A program made the translations under genes and the position numbers. A stretch of 30,667 bases of DNA from positions 3,864-34,530 of the forward strand of contig KB912146.1 of the NCBI GenBank assembly GCA_000383735.1. The letters run 5' to 3'. The DNA comes from Verrucomicrobia bacterium SCGC AAA164-M04 (GTDB taxonomy: Bacteria; Verrucomicrobiota; Verrucomicrobiae; Verrucomicrobiales; Akkermansiaceae). Positions 1-7,437 of the stretch are shown here, one piece after another; positions within the stretch are counted from its first letter, which is position 1; each line of letters opens with the position of its first letter. The notes under the pieces were generated by a model. It searched no databases, was not told where the DNA came from, and worked only from the letters and a program-made list of their open reading frames with translations.

Positions 1-1482
1 GGCGATTTCACCTCCTGAAAGGGTTCTCGCTTGGCGATCGAGGGAAAGATATCCGAGACCAACCTCGCAAAGGTAATTCAGACGTGAGGTGATCTCGTGT
101 AAGACCAAACCAGTTGTTTTGTCGAGAGGTGCATGTGAAGTGGCAATCCCTTCAAAGAAAAAGAGGAGTTGGTCGAGCGGGATGTGCCAGAGCTCAGGAA
201 GGGTTTTTCCAAGAATCTTAAAGTGAAGGGCATCGGGTTGAAGTCGGGTTCCTTGGCAATCGGGACATTCGGTGTAGGATCGATATCGAGAAAGGAAGAC
301 ACGGACGTGCATCTTGTATGCTTTTGTTTCTAACCAGTCGAAGAAGCCCTGAATCCCATACCACCGATTTTCTTGCCAAAGTGCCTCGGATTGCTCAAGA
401 GATGAGAGGGGTGATTTGTTACTACGTTCACCATATTTGACCCAACGCTGTTGTTCTGAATCGAGCTCGTTCCACCGTAGGTTTGGATTGATTCCGGCCT
501 CTTTACAGTTTTTGAGGAGGTCGCGCTGGCAATCTTCGCCCCGTTCACCTTGAAATGGTTTGATGGCCCCTTTGCGCAGCGAAATAAGATGGTTTGGAAT
601 TGCTTTATCGAGATCGATGCCGATGACTTTTCCAAAGCCACGACAGTTGTTGCAGGCACCGAGAGGCGAGTTAAAAGAGAAGAGTGAGGAGGTGGGCTTG
701 ACTAGAGGAGCCCAGCTAGTGGTGAAGGTTTTTATGGTACCTTTAGCGCTTGAGATCGCGGCGGCTCCCTTACCCAGGGCGAGGGCCTGCTCGAAGGATT
801 CGGTCAGTCGGGATTTGTTGCGAGTCGTGACCTTGAGTCTGTCTTGAATTATCAATACCTCCCGCGGGAGTTTTTTGAGTGAGGGAGCGGAATCGGTCCG
901 GATGACTTTATGACCAAGAAAAATACGGAGATAGCCCTGCGAGTTTAGGAAAGGAAAGAGATCATCGGGTGTGGTATCCGATGGGACGGGGATGGGGAAA
1001 AGGACGAGAATGTTCTCGTCTTGTTGATTTGAGGTGACCCATTCGAGAATCGATTTGGGGTTGTCGGGGCGTACTTCCTCTCCTGTTTCGGGATGGAATC
1101 CTTTGGCAAGTCTTGGGTAGAGCAGTTTGAGATAGTCGTTGATCTCTGTGAGGGTCCCAACAGTAGATCGGGTCGTGCGAATCGTATTTTTCTGTTCGAT
1201 TGCGATAGCGGGAGGAATGCCATCAATGCGGTCAACTTCCGGCTTGTCCATTCGGTCAAAAAACTGGCGAACATAAGGCGAGAAAGTTTCGACATAGCGT
1301 CGCTGACCTTCGGCGTAGAGAGTGTGGAAGGCTAGAGATGATTTGCCGGAACCTGACGGTCCGGTGATGACCGTGAGCTTTCCGATTGGAATCTCAAGAT
1401 CGAGATTCTTTAAATTATGCTGACGAGCGCCACGAATTTTAATGGCGCTTTCTGCGGAATTAAGGTCAGCTTTTTTTGGCAC
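1..1482 (-). CDS. uvrA: Excinuclease ABC subunit A (UvrA), 5' part
   Basis: DNA-damage recognition ATPase of nucleotide excision repair. Only the first 494 codons are present; the gene continues past the left edge. It starts at a GTG (1482) just before the conserved RGARQHNLKN segment. Walker A GPSGSGKS is at about residues 41-48 and the ABC signature LSGGE lies at the window edge (about 488-492). CNNC is at residues 277-280 and a second CxxC (CPDC) follows. The phrases IDGIPPAIAIEQ and RSTVGTLTEINDYLK resemble, from memory, the long double-length UvrA paralogues seen in PVC and some other bacteria rather than the classical 940-residue enzyme; the truncation prevents a length check. The first CxxC pair of zinc finger 1, expected shortly before LFSFNSPLGAC, is absent. 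The kinase gene ends 47 bases upstream on the same strand, so co-transcription is possible. UvrA identity is certain; subclass is inferred. Confidence 0.95.
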   Translation of the reverse strand, partial: MPKKADLNSAESAIKIRGARQHNLKNLDLEIPIGKLTVITGPSGSGKSSLAFHTLYAEGQRRYVETFSPYVRQFFDRMDKPEVDRIDGIPPAIAIEQKNTIRTTRSTVGTLTEINDYLKLLYPRLAKGFHPETGEEVRPDNPKSILEWVTSNQQDENILVLFPIPVPSDTTPDDLFPFLNSQGYLRIFLGHKVIRTDSAPSLKKLPREVLIIQDRLKVTTRNKSRLTESFEQALALGKGAAAISSAKGTIKTFTTSWAPLVKPTSSLFSFNSPLGACNNCRGFGKVIGIDLDKAIPNHLISLRKGAIKPFQGERGEDCQRDLLKNCKEAGINPNLRWNELDSEQQRWVKYGERSNKSPLSSLEQSEALWQENRWYGIQGFFDWLETKAYKMHVRVFLSRYRSYTECPDCQGTRLQPDALHFKILGKTLPELWHIPLDQLLFFFEGIATSHAPLDKTTGLVLHEITSRLNYLCEVGLGYLSLDRQARTLSGGEIA

Positions 1483-1529
1483 GCGGAAAGTTAGCGTGGG
1501 AGAAGAGGGGCGCAAGCAGGGGGAGGAAT

Positions 1530-4166
1530 TTATTCGTTATCGTCTTCCTCTGTAGGTTCAACCGGAAGAGGGACTTTTTCCTCATCCATGATCTTCTCAA
1601 AGCGGTCCTCGTTGTCAGTCGTGACTTTGTTTTCGAGGATGAAAATCTTCCCTTTAGCGACTTCTCCCTTTTTCAGGACGGAGTTGGCAGTCTTGGTGAG
1701 GAGATCCAAATAATCCTGCATGGCTTCATCAAATTGGTCCTCGTATTCTTCCTCAAGAGCTTTGGCTTCCTCTTTGGCTTCCTTGAGCTTTCGCTTCAGG
1801 CGCCCGGGGTATGCATCAGCTAGGCTATCGGGGAGCTCTTTTCTTTCCAGATACCCTTCGTATTGTTCGATTAAGTCCTCCTTAATATCTTCACCAAGGG
1901 GATAAGATTTAATGGAGCTTATTAAGTCTTTGAGAAAACCTTCTACGACTCCGTCGTATTTCTTACGAAACCTATCGTAGTCTCGGCCATGACGATATCG
2001 GATCTTATCACGGATTTTTTCAAGTGCGGCGAGAAGGTCATCTTCTCCTTTTCCACTTACAGATGCTCTGGGCATGTTGCGAAGTGCCGGAACTGACCAT
2101 TCAATAAGAAAATGGTTGGTGTTGGTTCCATTCTTGTCTTCATCATTGGCGCCCAAAGAAGTTCCTTTTTTCTTAATGACGAGGTAGTTTTCGTCCTTCC
2201 CAGAGTTATCGGGTTGGTCTTCAAGCCAGGTGATGAATGTGAAGGCTTCGCCGGTTACAAACCTCCAAATTTCGGGAAGGTTTTCGTCGCGTTTTCCTCC
2301 GATCCAACAACTTCCAGGATCGTCGAGGGCGGCCTTAAGGCTGAGCGCCATGAAAGATGCCTCCTTTTCGTTGGAAGGAACCGCGAGGTGTCCCCCGGCG
2401 TTTGAGGCGATAAGTGAACCTTGTTCCCAGCTAACGGCGTCTTTCACGAGAAGGAATCTTGAACCACCGATGTTATAAGTCCCGGAAGGGAAGATCGGGG
2501 TGCGCTTGTTTTTCAATGCCTCTCCAGTGCGAGCAAGTTGAGAGGTAAGCGAAGCGGATGTGCTTCCATCAAGGTACCATTCCAGAAGGGCAGGGAATTT
2601 TTGGAGTCTGTGGTGATCCTCCAAATTTGGAGCGCTAGACGAGATCGCTCCAAAGTCTTCACCATTTGGATTGTTGGTGATTCGGTTGTCGGGAGATTTG
2701 TCTACCCAGACTTTCGCATCGACGGCTGAGCCGTCGCTCCAGAACCATTTCCCCTCGAACCCTGAATCAGAGGCTCCCGTCCAGACGGGGCTGGTGCTTT
2801 CGAAATTTTCGTGGAACCAAGCAAGATCAGCAGAGGTAGGGAGGAGGGTGAGATGAGCACCATGACGGTTGGCAAAGTTGTTAGCCTCGTCCCAAGTCAT
2901 ATTTTGTTTTAGGAGGAAATAGGCCGACTTCTCGCGCTTGATGGTGCCGATTGGGAATTCATCTCGCAAACCGTCGACAAGAAGCTGGGAGAGCCGGTCT
3001 AAGGACTCCAAGGGGGTCTCCGCAGCTTTCGGAGGGACCACAACTTTTGGTTTGGGCTTGGCTGGCTTTTCTTTGTCAGCCATTTCTCCACCGTTTCCGA
3101 GTTGCTTCTTTTCTGGACGATCCTTTGGTTTGGGTGCTGGCTTCAACTCGGCCCTCTCTTTAGGGATGCTGGACTGAGTCGTTTCGTCCCCATTTCCAAA
3201 AACATAAAATGCAACAGCTCCACCACCTAGAAGGAGAAGAAAAATAACGACAAAAGAGGCGATTCCGGATTTCCCTTTGCTACTACTTAGAACAACGTTG
3301 CTGCCAGAGTTCAGGGTTGGGGAAGCGGCTGGCGTAGTTGCGAATTGAGGTCCCCCAAGCTTTGGAATGAGGTTGTCGAGGTCGTCTGCAAGGTCGCCAA
3401 CGTCCGAATAACGGAGGGTAGGATTCGCGTTGGTTGCTTTCTTGAGAATGTTGTCAATCCGAGGATCTATCCCAGTTGTCATGCTGTGGCTATCTGCTTC
3501 GGGATGACGTCCACAGAGTAGTTCATACAGTAATGCTCCTACAGAGAAGATATCAGAGCGTTGGTCGACCTCTATTCCATTCTGAAAAATCTCTGGAGCG
3601 GTGTAACCCGGAGTGCCGAATACGAGGCCCTCGCCTTCTCCCCTTCCAACGGGGTGGGCCAGTCCAAAGTCGCCAATCTTAGGTTTGGCGTCCGCATCCA
3701 GAAGAATGTTAGCAGGTTTTATGTCACGGTGAATAATCCCGCCTTGATGTGCATGGGCCAGGCCACGGGAAATGGTGGAGACCATTTCAAGAGCAACAGC
3801 AGGGTCGATTGCCCTGTTGTGGGCTGAGTAGTAGAGAGCCTTCCCGTGAACGAATTCCATCACGATGTAGAGCATCCCATCGATATCACCGAAATCGTAA
3901 ACGGAGATGAGATTTGGATGATTCAGCCGGGCCATAGCTTTGGCCTCTGCTTCAAAGGATGATCTAAACTGTGGGTCGTCACCGAACTCGCGCGGGAGGA
4001 TCTTAATAGCAACCGACCGATCTAAAGATTTTTGGCGCGCCTTATAAACGGCCCCCATTCCACCTTGTGCGATAAAAGCCTCCAGCTCATAGGCCGGGAA
4101 AAGGGGCCCAAGCTCCTCTAGCGTTGGTGCCACAAATTCGGTGGGATTCGATTCGTCTTCGGCCAT
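1530..4166 (-). CDS. Membrane Ser/Thr protein kinase with two C-type-lectin-like domains
   Basis: Hanks-type (PknB-like) kinase of 878 residues. All key motifs are visible: glycine loop AQGGMGAVYKAR (33-44), VAIK lysine K55, HRDIKPAN with catalytic D148, DFG (166-168), GTPGYTAPE (184-192) and RSDIFSVGALLYELL. A proline-, alanine- and serine-containing linker leads to one transmembrane helix (about 302-323), then a Lys/Pro-rich spacer. Two repeats with C-type-lectin/sulfatase-modifying-like features follow: 405-530 (WTGASDSGFEGKWFWSDGS ... ALLEW) and 560-690 (CWIGG ... ITWLEDQPDN ... FLIEW). The last 175 residues are charged and probably helical, ending in an acidic tail. By topology the kinase is cytoplasmic and the lectin-like domains are outside the membrane, suggesting it senses a wall, glycan or protein ligand (inference). 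No PASTA repeats are present. It lies 93 bases downstream of asd and 47 upstream of uvrA. The kinase call is firm; ligand and substrates are unknown. Confidence 0.93.
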   Translation of the reverse strand: MAEDESNPTEFVAPTLEELGPLFPAYELEAFIAQGGMGAVYKARQKSLDRSVAIKILPREFGDDPQFRSSFEAEAKAMARLNHPNLISVYDFGDIDGMLYIVMEFVHGKALYYSAHNRAIDPAVALEMVSTISRGLAHAHQGGIIHRDIKPANILLDADAKPKIGDFGLAHPVGRGEGEGLVFGTPGYTAPEIFQNGIEVDQRSDIFSVGALLYELLCGRHPEADSHSMTTGIDPRIDNILKKATNANPTLRYSDVGDLADDLDNLIPKLGGPQFATTPAASPTLNSGSNVVLSSSKGKSGIASFVVIFLLLLGGGAVAFYVFGNGDETTQSSIPKERAELKPAPKPKDRPEKKQLGNGGEMADKEKPAKPKPKVVVPPKAAETPLESLDRLSQLLVDGLRDEFPIGTIKREKSAYFLLKQNMTWDEANNFANRHGAHLTLLPTSADLAWFHENFESTSPVWTGASDSGFEGKWFWSDGSAVDAKVWVDKSPDNRITNNPNGEDFGAISSSAPNLEDHHRLQKFPALLEWYLDGSTSASLTSQLARTGEALKNKRTPIFPSGTYNIGGSRFLLVKDAVSWEQGSLIASNAGGHLAVPSNEKEASFMALSLKAALDDPGSCWIGGKRDENLPEIWRFVTGEAFTFITWLEDQPDNSGKDENYLVIKKKGTSLGANDEDKNGTNTNHFLIEWSVPALRNMPRASVSGKGEDDLLAALEKIRDKIRYRHGRDYDRFRKKYDGVVEGFLKDLISSIKSYPLGEDIKEDLIEQYEGYLERKELPDSLADAYPGRLKRKLKEAKEEAKALEEEYEDQFDEAMQDYLDLLTKTANSVLKKGEVAKGKIFILENKVTTDNEDRFEKIMDEEKVPLPVEPTEEDDNE

Positions 4167-4205
4167 GATGCGTTCGTTTAACAGTTGGTATGGGGAAGGA
4201 ACCCA

Positions 4206-4227
4206 AAGTTGGTGTGAAACACCACTT
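4206..4227. repeat. Imperfect hairpin between asd and kinase gene
   Basis: AAGT-t-GGTGT / ACACC-ACTT form a nine-base-pair stem with one bulged base and a three-base loop, in the 93-base gap between asd and the kinase gene. No clear T-tract follows on the minus strand, so it is a weak terminator candidate at best. It could instead be an mRNA processing or stability element. Seen directly; role not known. Confidence 0.4.
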
Positions 4228-4259
4228 GTTTTATGTTAGATCCGAATCCCAAAAAATCA

Positions 4260-5261
4260 TTATAAAATTTCGGCAATTTGAACCGCGTTCAGAGCGGCCC
4301 CTTTTTTAATCTGATCGCCAACGACCCAGAGGGCGAGGGCATTTGGCAGGACTTGATCCTTCCTGATCCGTCCAACTTCGCAGTCGTCATTACCCGTTGT
4401 CCCCAGTGGGACGGGGTAGACGGCCTGTTGGGGGTCGTCTACTAATCGGATCCCTCGCCTTCCTTCAAAGCTTCTTCGGGCATCTTCAACCGAAGGATCT
4501 TTTTCAAAAATGGCCGTAATGGATATGGAGTGAGAGCGGATGACAGGAACCCGAACACAAGTGCAGGTGACTTTGAGTTTAGGGATCGCAAGAATCTTTC
4601 GGCTTTCATGGAGCATTTTTTGCTCCTCTTTGGTGTAGCCAGTTTCTTGGAAGACATCGACGTGTGGTATTACGTTGTGTGCAATTTGGTGAGGGTAAAC
4701 ACTTGTTTTCACGGGCTTGCCAGCGACGAGAGCCTTAATTTGCTCTTCCAATTCGATGATCCCCTGAGCGCCGCTTCCCGAGACTGCTTGATAGGTTGAG
4801 GCAATGATTCCCTTCAAACCAAAGGCCTGATGCAGGGGGGCAAGTCCCATTAAAGTGATGATGGTAGAGCAATTCGGGTTTGCGATGATATTGCGGGGGG
4901 GATTAAGAGCTTCTTTCCCGTTGATCTCGGGCAGGATTAGGGGGACGTCAGGATCCATCCTAAAGGCTGATGAGTTGTCGATCACGATACATCCAGTATT
5001 TGCTGCAATGGGGGCAAATTCTTTTGAAATACTACCGCCAGCTGAAAAAAGAGCGATGTCGATTCCGTGGAACGATTCCGGCGTTAATTCTTCCACCGTG
5101 AGCTCCTTTTCTCGAAACTCCAGAGGTTTGCCTGCAGAGCGAGCTGAGGCAAGCAAGGTGATTTTAGATAGGGGAAAGTTACGCTCTTCAAGGCAGTTGA
5201 GCATTTCCCGGCCGACTGCGCCGGTCGCACCGACGATTGCTACATGAGGCTTTTTATTCAT
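4260..5261 (-). CDS. asd: Aspartate-semialdehyde dehydrogenase
   Basis: NADPH-dependent reductive dephosphorylation of aspartyl-4-phosphate to aspartate 4-semialdehyde, the branch point to lysine, diaminopimelate, threonine and methionine; cytoplasmic. At 333 residues it has the usual family length. Visible features are the N-terminal dinucleotide motif VAIVGATGAVGREM (7-20), the substrate-binding SSAFR (97-101), the catalytic cysteine C131 in ANPNCSTI, the YQAVSGSGAQG loop (157-167), and the catalytic histidine H244 in VPVIRSHS. The start ATG directly precedes the Rossmann strand. The gene begins the minus-strand run asd, kinase, uvrA, and is divergent from the small lipoprotein genes. No truncation or missing residue is seen. 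Confidence 0.97.
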   Translation of the reverse strand: MNKKPHVAIVGATGAVGREMLNCLEERNFPLSKITLLASARSAGKPLEFREKELTVEELTPESFHGIDIALFSAGGSISKEFAPIAANTGCIVIDNSSAFRMDPDVPLILPEINGKEALNPPRNIIANPNCSTIITLMGLAPLHQAFGLKGIIASTYQAVSGSGAQGIIELEEQIKALVAGKPVKTSVYPHQIAHNVIPHVDVFQETGYTKEEQKMLHESRKILAIPKLKVTCTCVRVPVIRSHSISITAIFEKDPSVEDARRSFEGRRGIRLVDDPQQAVYPVPLGTTGNDDCEVGRIRKDQVLPNALALWVVGDQIKKGAALNAVQIAEIL

Positions 5262-5499
5262 GAAAGAGCCGAGAAGTTATCGAGGTTTTTGAGTGATGCA
5301 ATCCCAGTTTTAGTTGTGATTTTAGAGGAGTCTCCCCGAAAAAGGTTAGAAAAGATCACTTAACTACTTGCATGCCTTAGTGAGGTTATTATCCTTCGAC
5401 CAACTCGGAGCGGTAGCTGCAACTCAGTAGCCGGACCTGATTCCAGGAAAATTCTAGATTTTTTCCGCGCAAAGAACCCAATAACAAAAAGAAAAAACA

Positions 5500-5622
5500 A
5501 TGAAAATTGCTACTATCCTCGGCCTGATCGCAGCTCTTGCTGGCTTCTCCCTCACTTCTTGCAGTGTTCTCCCAGCAGAAGCACCAGCAGCTCCTACTCC
5601 TATCGTTATCCCTGATAAGTAA
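5500..5622 (+). CDS. Very small lipoprotein (40 aa)
   Basis: Encodes 40 residues with a short hydrophobic signal (MKIATILGLIAALAGFS) ending in a lipobox LTSC, cysteine at 21. The predicted mature lipopeptide is only about 20 residues, rich in Ala and Pro, ending in IPDK. There is no Asp at position +2, so outer-membrane sorting is plausible by analogy with Lol rules (inference). The upstream region is A-rich just before the ATG, with no strong Shine-Dalgarno. It sits 86 bases before a second small lipoprotein gene on the same strand. Function is not recognised; it resembles entericidin-like peptides only in size and lipobox. The signal plus lipobox in so short an ORF makes a real gene likely. 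Confidence 0.75.
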   Translation: MKIATILGLIAALAGFSLTSCSVLPAEAPAAPTPIVIPDK

Positions 5623-5643
5623 TCTCGTCAGCCAAAAGAAAGG

Positions 5644-5685
5644 TTTGAGCCGATGTTAATCCCTTTTTGGGGTGGTCGGCTCAAA
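5644..5685 (+). terminator. Hairpin between two small lipoprotein genes (possible attenuator)
   Basis: A perfect ten-base inverted repeat, TTTGAGCCGA (5644-5653) and TCGGCTCAAA (5676-5685), encloses a smaller CCC/GGG stem. The downstream stretch is only moderately T-rich, so this may act as a partial terminator, a 3' stability hairpin for the first gene, or an attenuator of the second. The stem is seen directly; the termination role is inferred. Confidence 0.55.
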
Positions 5686-5708
5686 ACTTCATTTCCCATT
5701 CTAAAAAT

Positions 5709-5921
5709 ATGAAATTTGTTAAATTTTTTGCATTTGCTTCATTTGCAGTTGCTTCTCTTGGTCTTAGCTCCTGCGGTTGCTGTTCTGGTGAAGCCCCGCT
5801 TCCTTCACTTCGTCGGCTTCCTAGTTTCAAGGACATTCCTGTGGGACAAGATGCTCCGGCTGCCAAGGAAGCTGCTCCCTCTGAGCAGACGACTGAAGTG
5901 CCCGTTCAGGCGGAGAAGTAA
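5709..5921 (+). CDS. Small lipoprotein (70 aa)
   Basis: Encodes 70 residues starting at the ATG that opens a clear lipoprotein signal: MKFVKFFAFASFAVASLG followed by lipobox LSSC with cysteine at 22, then GCC. An in-frame upstream start would add a 14-residue leader that spoils the signal peptide, so it was not used. The mature part is Pro/Ala/Glu-rich and ends EVPVQAEK, with no recognisable domain. It follows the 40-residue lipoprotein gene across a hairpin and is closed by a strong terminator, giving a compact two-gene lipoprotein unit. Cysteines at 22, 24 and 25 are close together, which is unusual. Function unknown. Confidence 0.8.
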   Translation: MKFVKFFAFASFAVASLGLSSCGCCSGEAPLPSLRRLPSFKDIPVGQDAPAAKEAAPSEQTTEVPVQAEK

Positions 5922-5947
5922 GCCGCGAGTCTACTCGACATCTCAAG

Positions 5948-5980
5948 AGAGCCAGGGTGCTGCCCATGGCTCTTTTTTTA
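5948..5980 (+). terminator. Rho-independent terminator of lipoprotein unit
   Basis: Stem AGAGCCA (5948-5954) pairs with TGGCTCT (5967-5973), with an inner GGG/CCC pairing, followed by a T7 run ending at 5979. It lies 27 bases after the second lipoprotein stop and just before the convergent DUF1501 stop, and is oriented for plus-strand transcripts. Confidence 0.9.
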
Positions 5981-5986
5981 TTCAGC

Positions 5987-7435
5987 TTAGGCTAGGATTG
6001 GCTTTATGACATGCCCTTCAACATCTGTAAGTCGATAGTGACGCCCCTGAAATCGATAAGTTAGCTTTTCGTGATTGATTCCGAGGAGGTGGAGTAGGGT
6101 CGCCTGAAAATCGTGAACGTGAACAGGGTTGTTGGCAACGTTGAACCCGATATCATCTGATTCTCCATAGGTAATCCCGGGCTTCACTCCACCACCAGCC
6201 ATCCAAATGGTAAAGGCATAGGGGTGATGATCTCGGCCCCACCGAGAACGGTTGTCAAAATTTCCCTGAAGGAAGGGCGTACGGCCGAATTCGCCTCCCC
6301 AAATTACGAGAGTTTCGTCGAGAAGCCCTCGTCGCTTCAAATCTTGAACGAGAGCTGCAGAGGGTTGATCTGTGTCACGGCACTGATTGTAGAGTTCGGT
6401 GGTTAGAGAATTATGCTGGTCCCAACCAGCGTGCATTAATTGAACATAGCGGGTCCCTCGTTCGAGGAGTCGCCGGGTTAGCAGGCAATTACGTGCAAAA
6501 CTCCCAGGCTCGTGAACTTGGGGACCGTAGAGATCGAGTGTCGATTTTGACTCACCGGAAATATCGGCTAATTCCGGGACGCTTGTTTGCATGCGATAAG
6601 CCATTTCATACTGGGAGATACGAGTTTGAATCTCGGGATCACCGACAGTGTCATATTTACGCTGATTCAAATCTGCGATTCCATCGAGCATTTGGCGTCG
6701 AAGTTGAGGGCTAATTCCAGTCGGATTATTAAGGTAGAGAACAGGGCTGCCTCCAGCGCGGAGCTTTACGCCCTGGTGGCGCGAGGGGAGAAACCCGGAA
6801 GACCAATACGAGTCGTAGAATATTTGGCCACAGCTCGTCCCTTTGGATACCGAGGTCATAACCACAAAGGTTGGAAGGTTTTCGTTCATCGATCCCAGAC
6901 CATAAGAAAGCCATGATCCTAGGGTAGGCCGTGAGGGGAGTTGAAATCCGGAGAGGAAAAAGTTGATCGCCGGTGCATGGTTTACCTGCTGAGTATGCAT
7001 GCTCTTGATGAAGCAAAGATCATCGGCGATTTTGGCGGTGTGAGGCATAAATGCGCTGACCGTGGCGCCGGATTCACCGTGCTTTTTAAAAGGTTCGACA
7101 GGCGCCAATAATCGACGCTTGTCCGCGGCGGCGGACATGGTCGAAAAGCGTTTTCCTTTCATATAGGATTCAGGAACTTTTTCACCGTGGAGTTTAGCGA
7201 GTTTGGGTTTGTGATCAAACAGCTCTAGATGACTTGGTGCCCCATTTTGGAAAAGATAAACCACGCGCTTCGCCTTTGGTGCAATTGCTTGGGCCGCCTT
7301 AAGGATGCGGTCTTCTGAGGCCGAGGCGTTATTATTTAGGAGGTGAATGAGAGCTGGGATGCCCAGACCTGTTGCAGCTTTTCCGAAGAAGTGACGACGA
7401 TTCGAGAGGATTTGAGATTCAAAAATCGGATTCAT
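5987..7435 (-). CDS. DUF1501 domain-containing, Tat-exported protein
   Basis: A 482-residue member of the DUF1501 family, which shares the alkaline-phosphatase/sulfatase-like fold and is very abundant in Planctomycetes and Verrucomicrobia. The N-terminus carries a twin-arginine type motif SNRRHFFGKA (11-20) followed by a modestly hydrophobic stretch, matching Tat export of this family. Characteristic segments are visible: VVYLFQNGAPSHLELFDHKP, RGTRYVQLMHAGWDQH, and near the C-terminus WGGEFGRTPF and GRDHHPYAFTIWMAGGG. The stop of the upstream DUF1549/DUF1553 gene is two bases before this ATG, so the two are surely one operon. Family members are usually paired this way; a role in degrading complex, perhaps sulfated, glycans is proposed in the literature but is not shown by this sequence. 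Confidence 0.93.
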   Translation of the reverse strand: MNPIFESQILSNRRHFFGKAATGLGIPALIHLLNNNASASEDRILKAAQAIAPKAKRVVYLFQNGAPSHLELFDHKPKLAKLHGEKVPESYMKGKRFSTMSAAADKRRLLAPVEPFKKHGESGATVSAFMPHTAKIADDLCFIKSMHTQQVNHAPAINFFLSGFQLPSRPTLGSWLSYGLGSMNENLPTFVVMTSVSKGTSCGQIFYDSYWSSGFLPSRHQGVKLRAGGSPVLYLNNPTGISPQLRRQMLDGIADLNQRKYDTVGDPEIQTRISQYEMAYRMQTSVPELADISGESKSTLDLYGPQVHEPGSFARNCLLTRRLLERGTRYVQLMHAGWDQHNSLTTELYNQCRDTDQPSAALVQDLKRRGLLDETLVIWGGEFGRTPFLQGNFDNRSRWGRDHHPYAFTIWMAGGGVKPGITYGESDDIGFNVANNPVHVHDFQATLLHLLGINHEKLTYRFQGRHYRLTDVEGHVIKPILA

Positions 7436-7437
7436 GG

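Noticed and set aside
5368..5392. TTGCAT ... TATTAT as a sigma-70 promoter for the small lipoprotein genes
   Set aside because: The spacer is only 13 bases, too short for a normal sigma-70 promoter.
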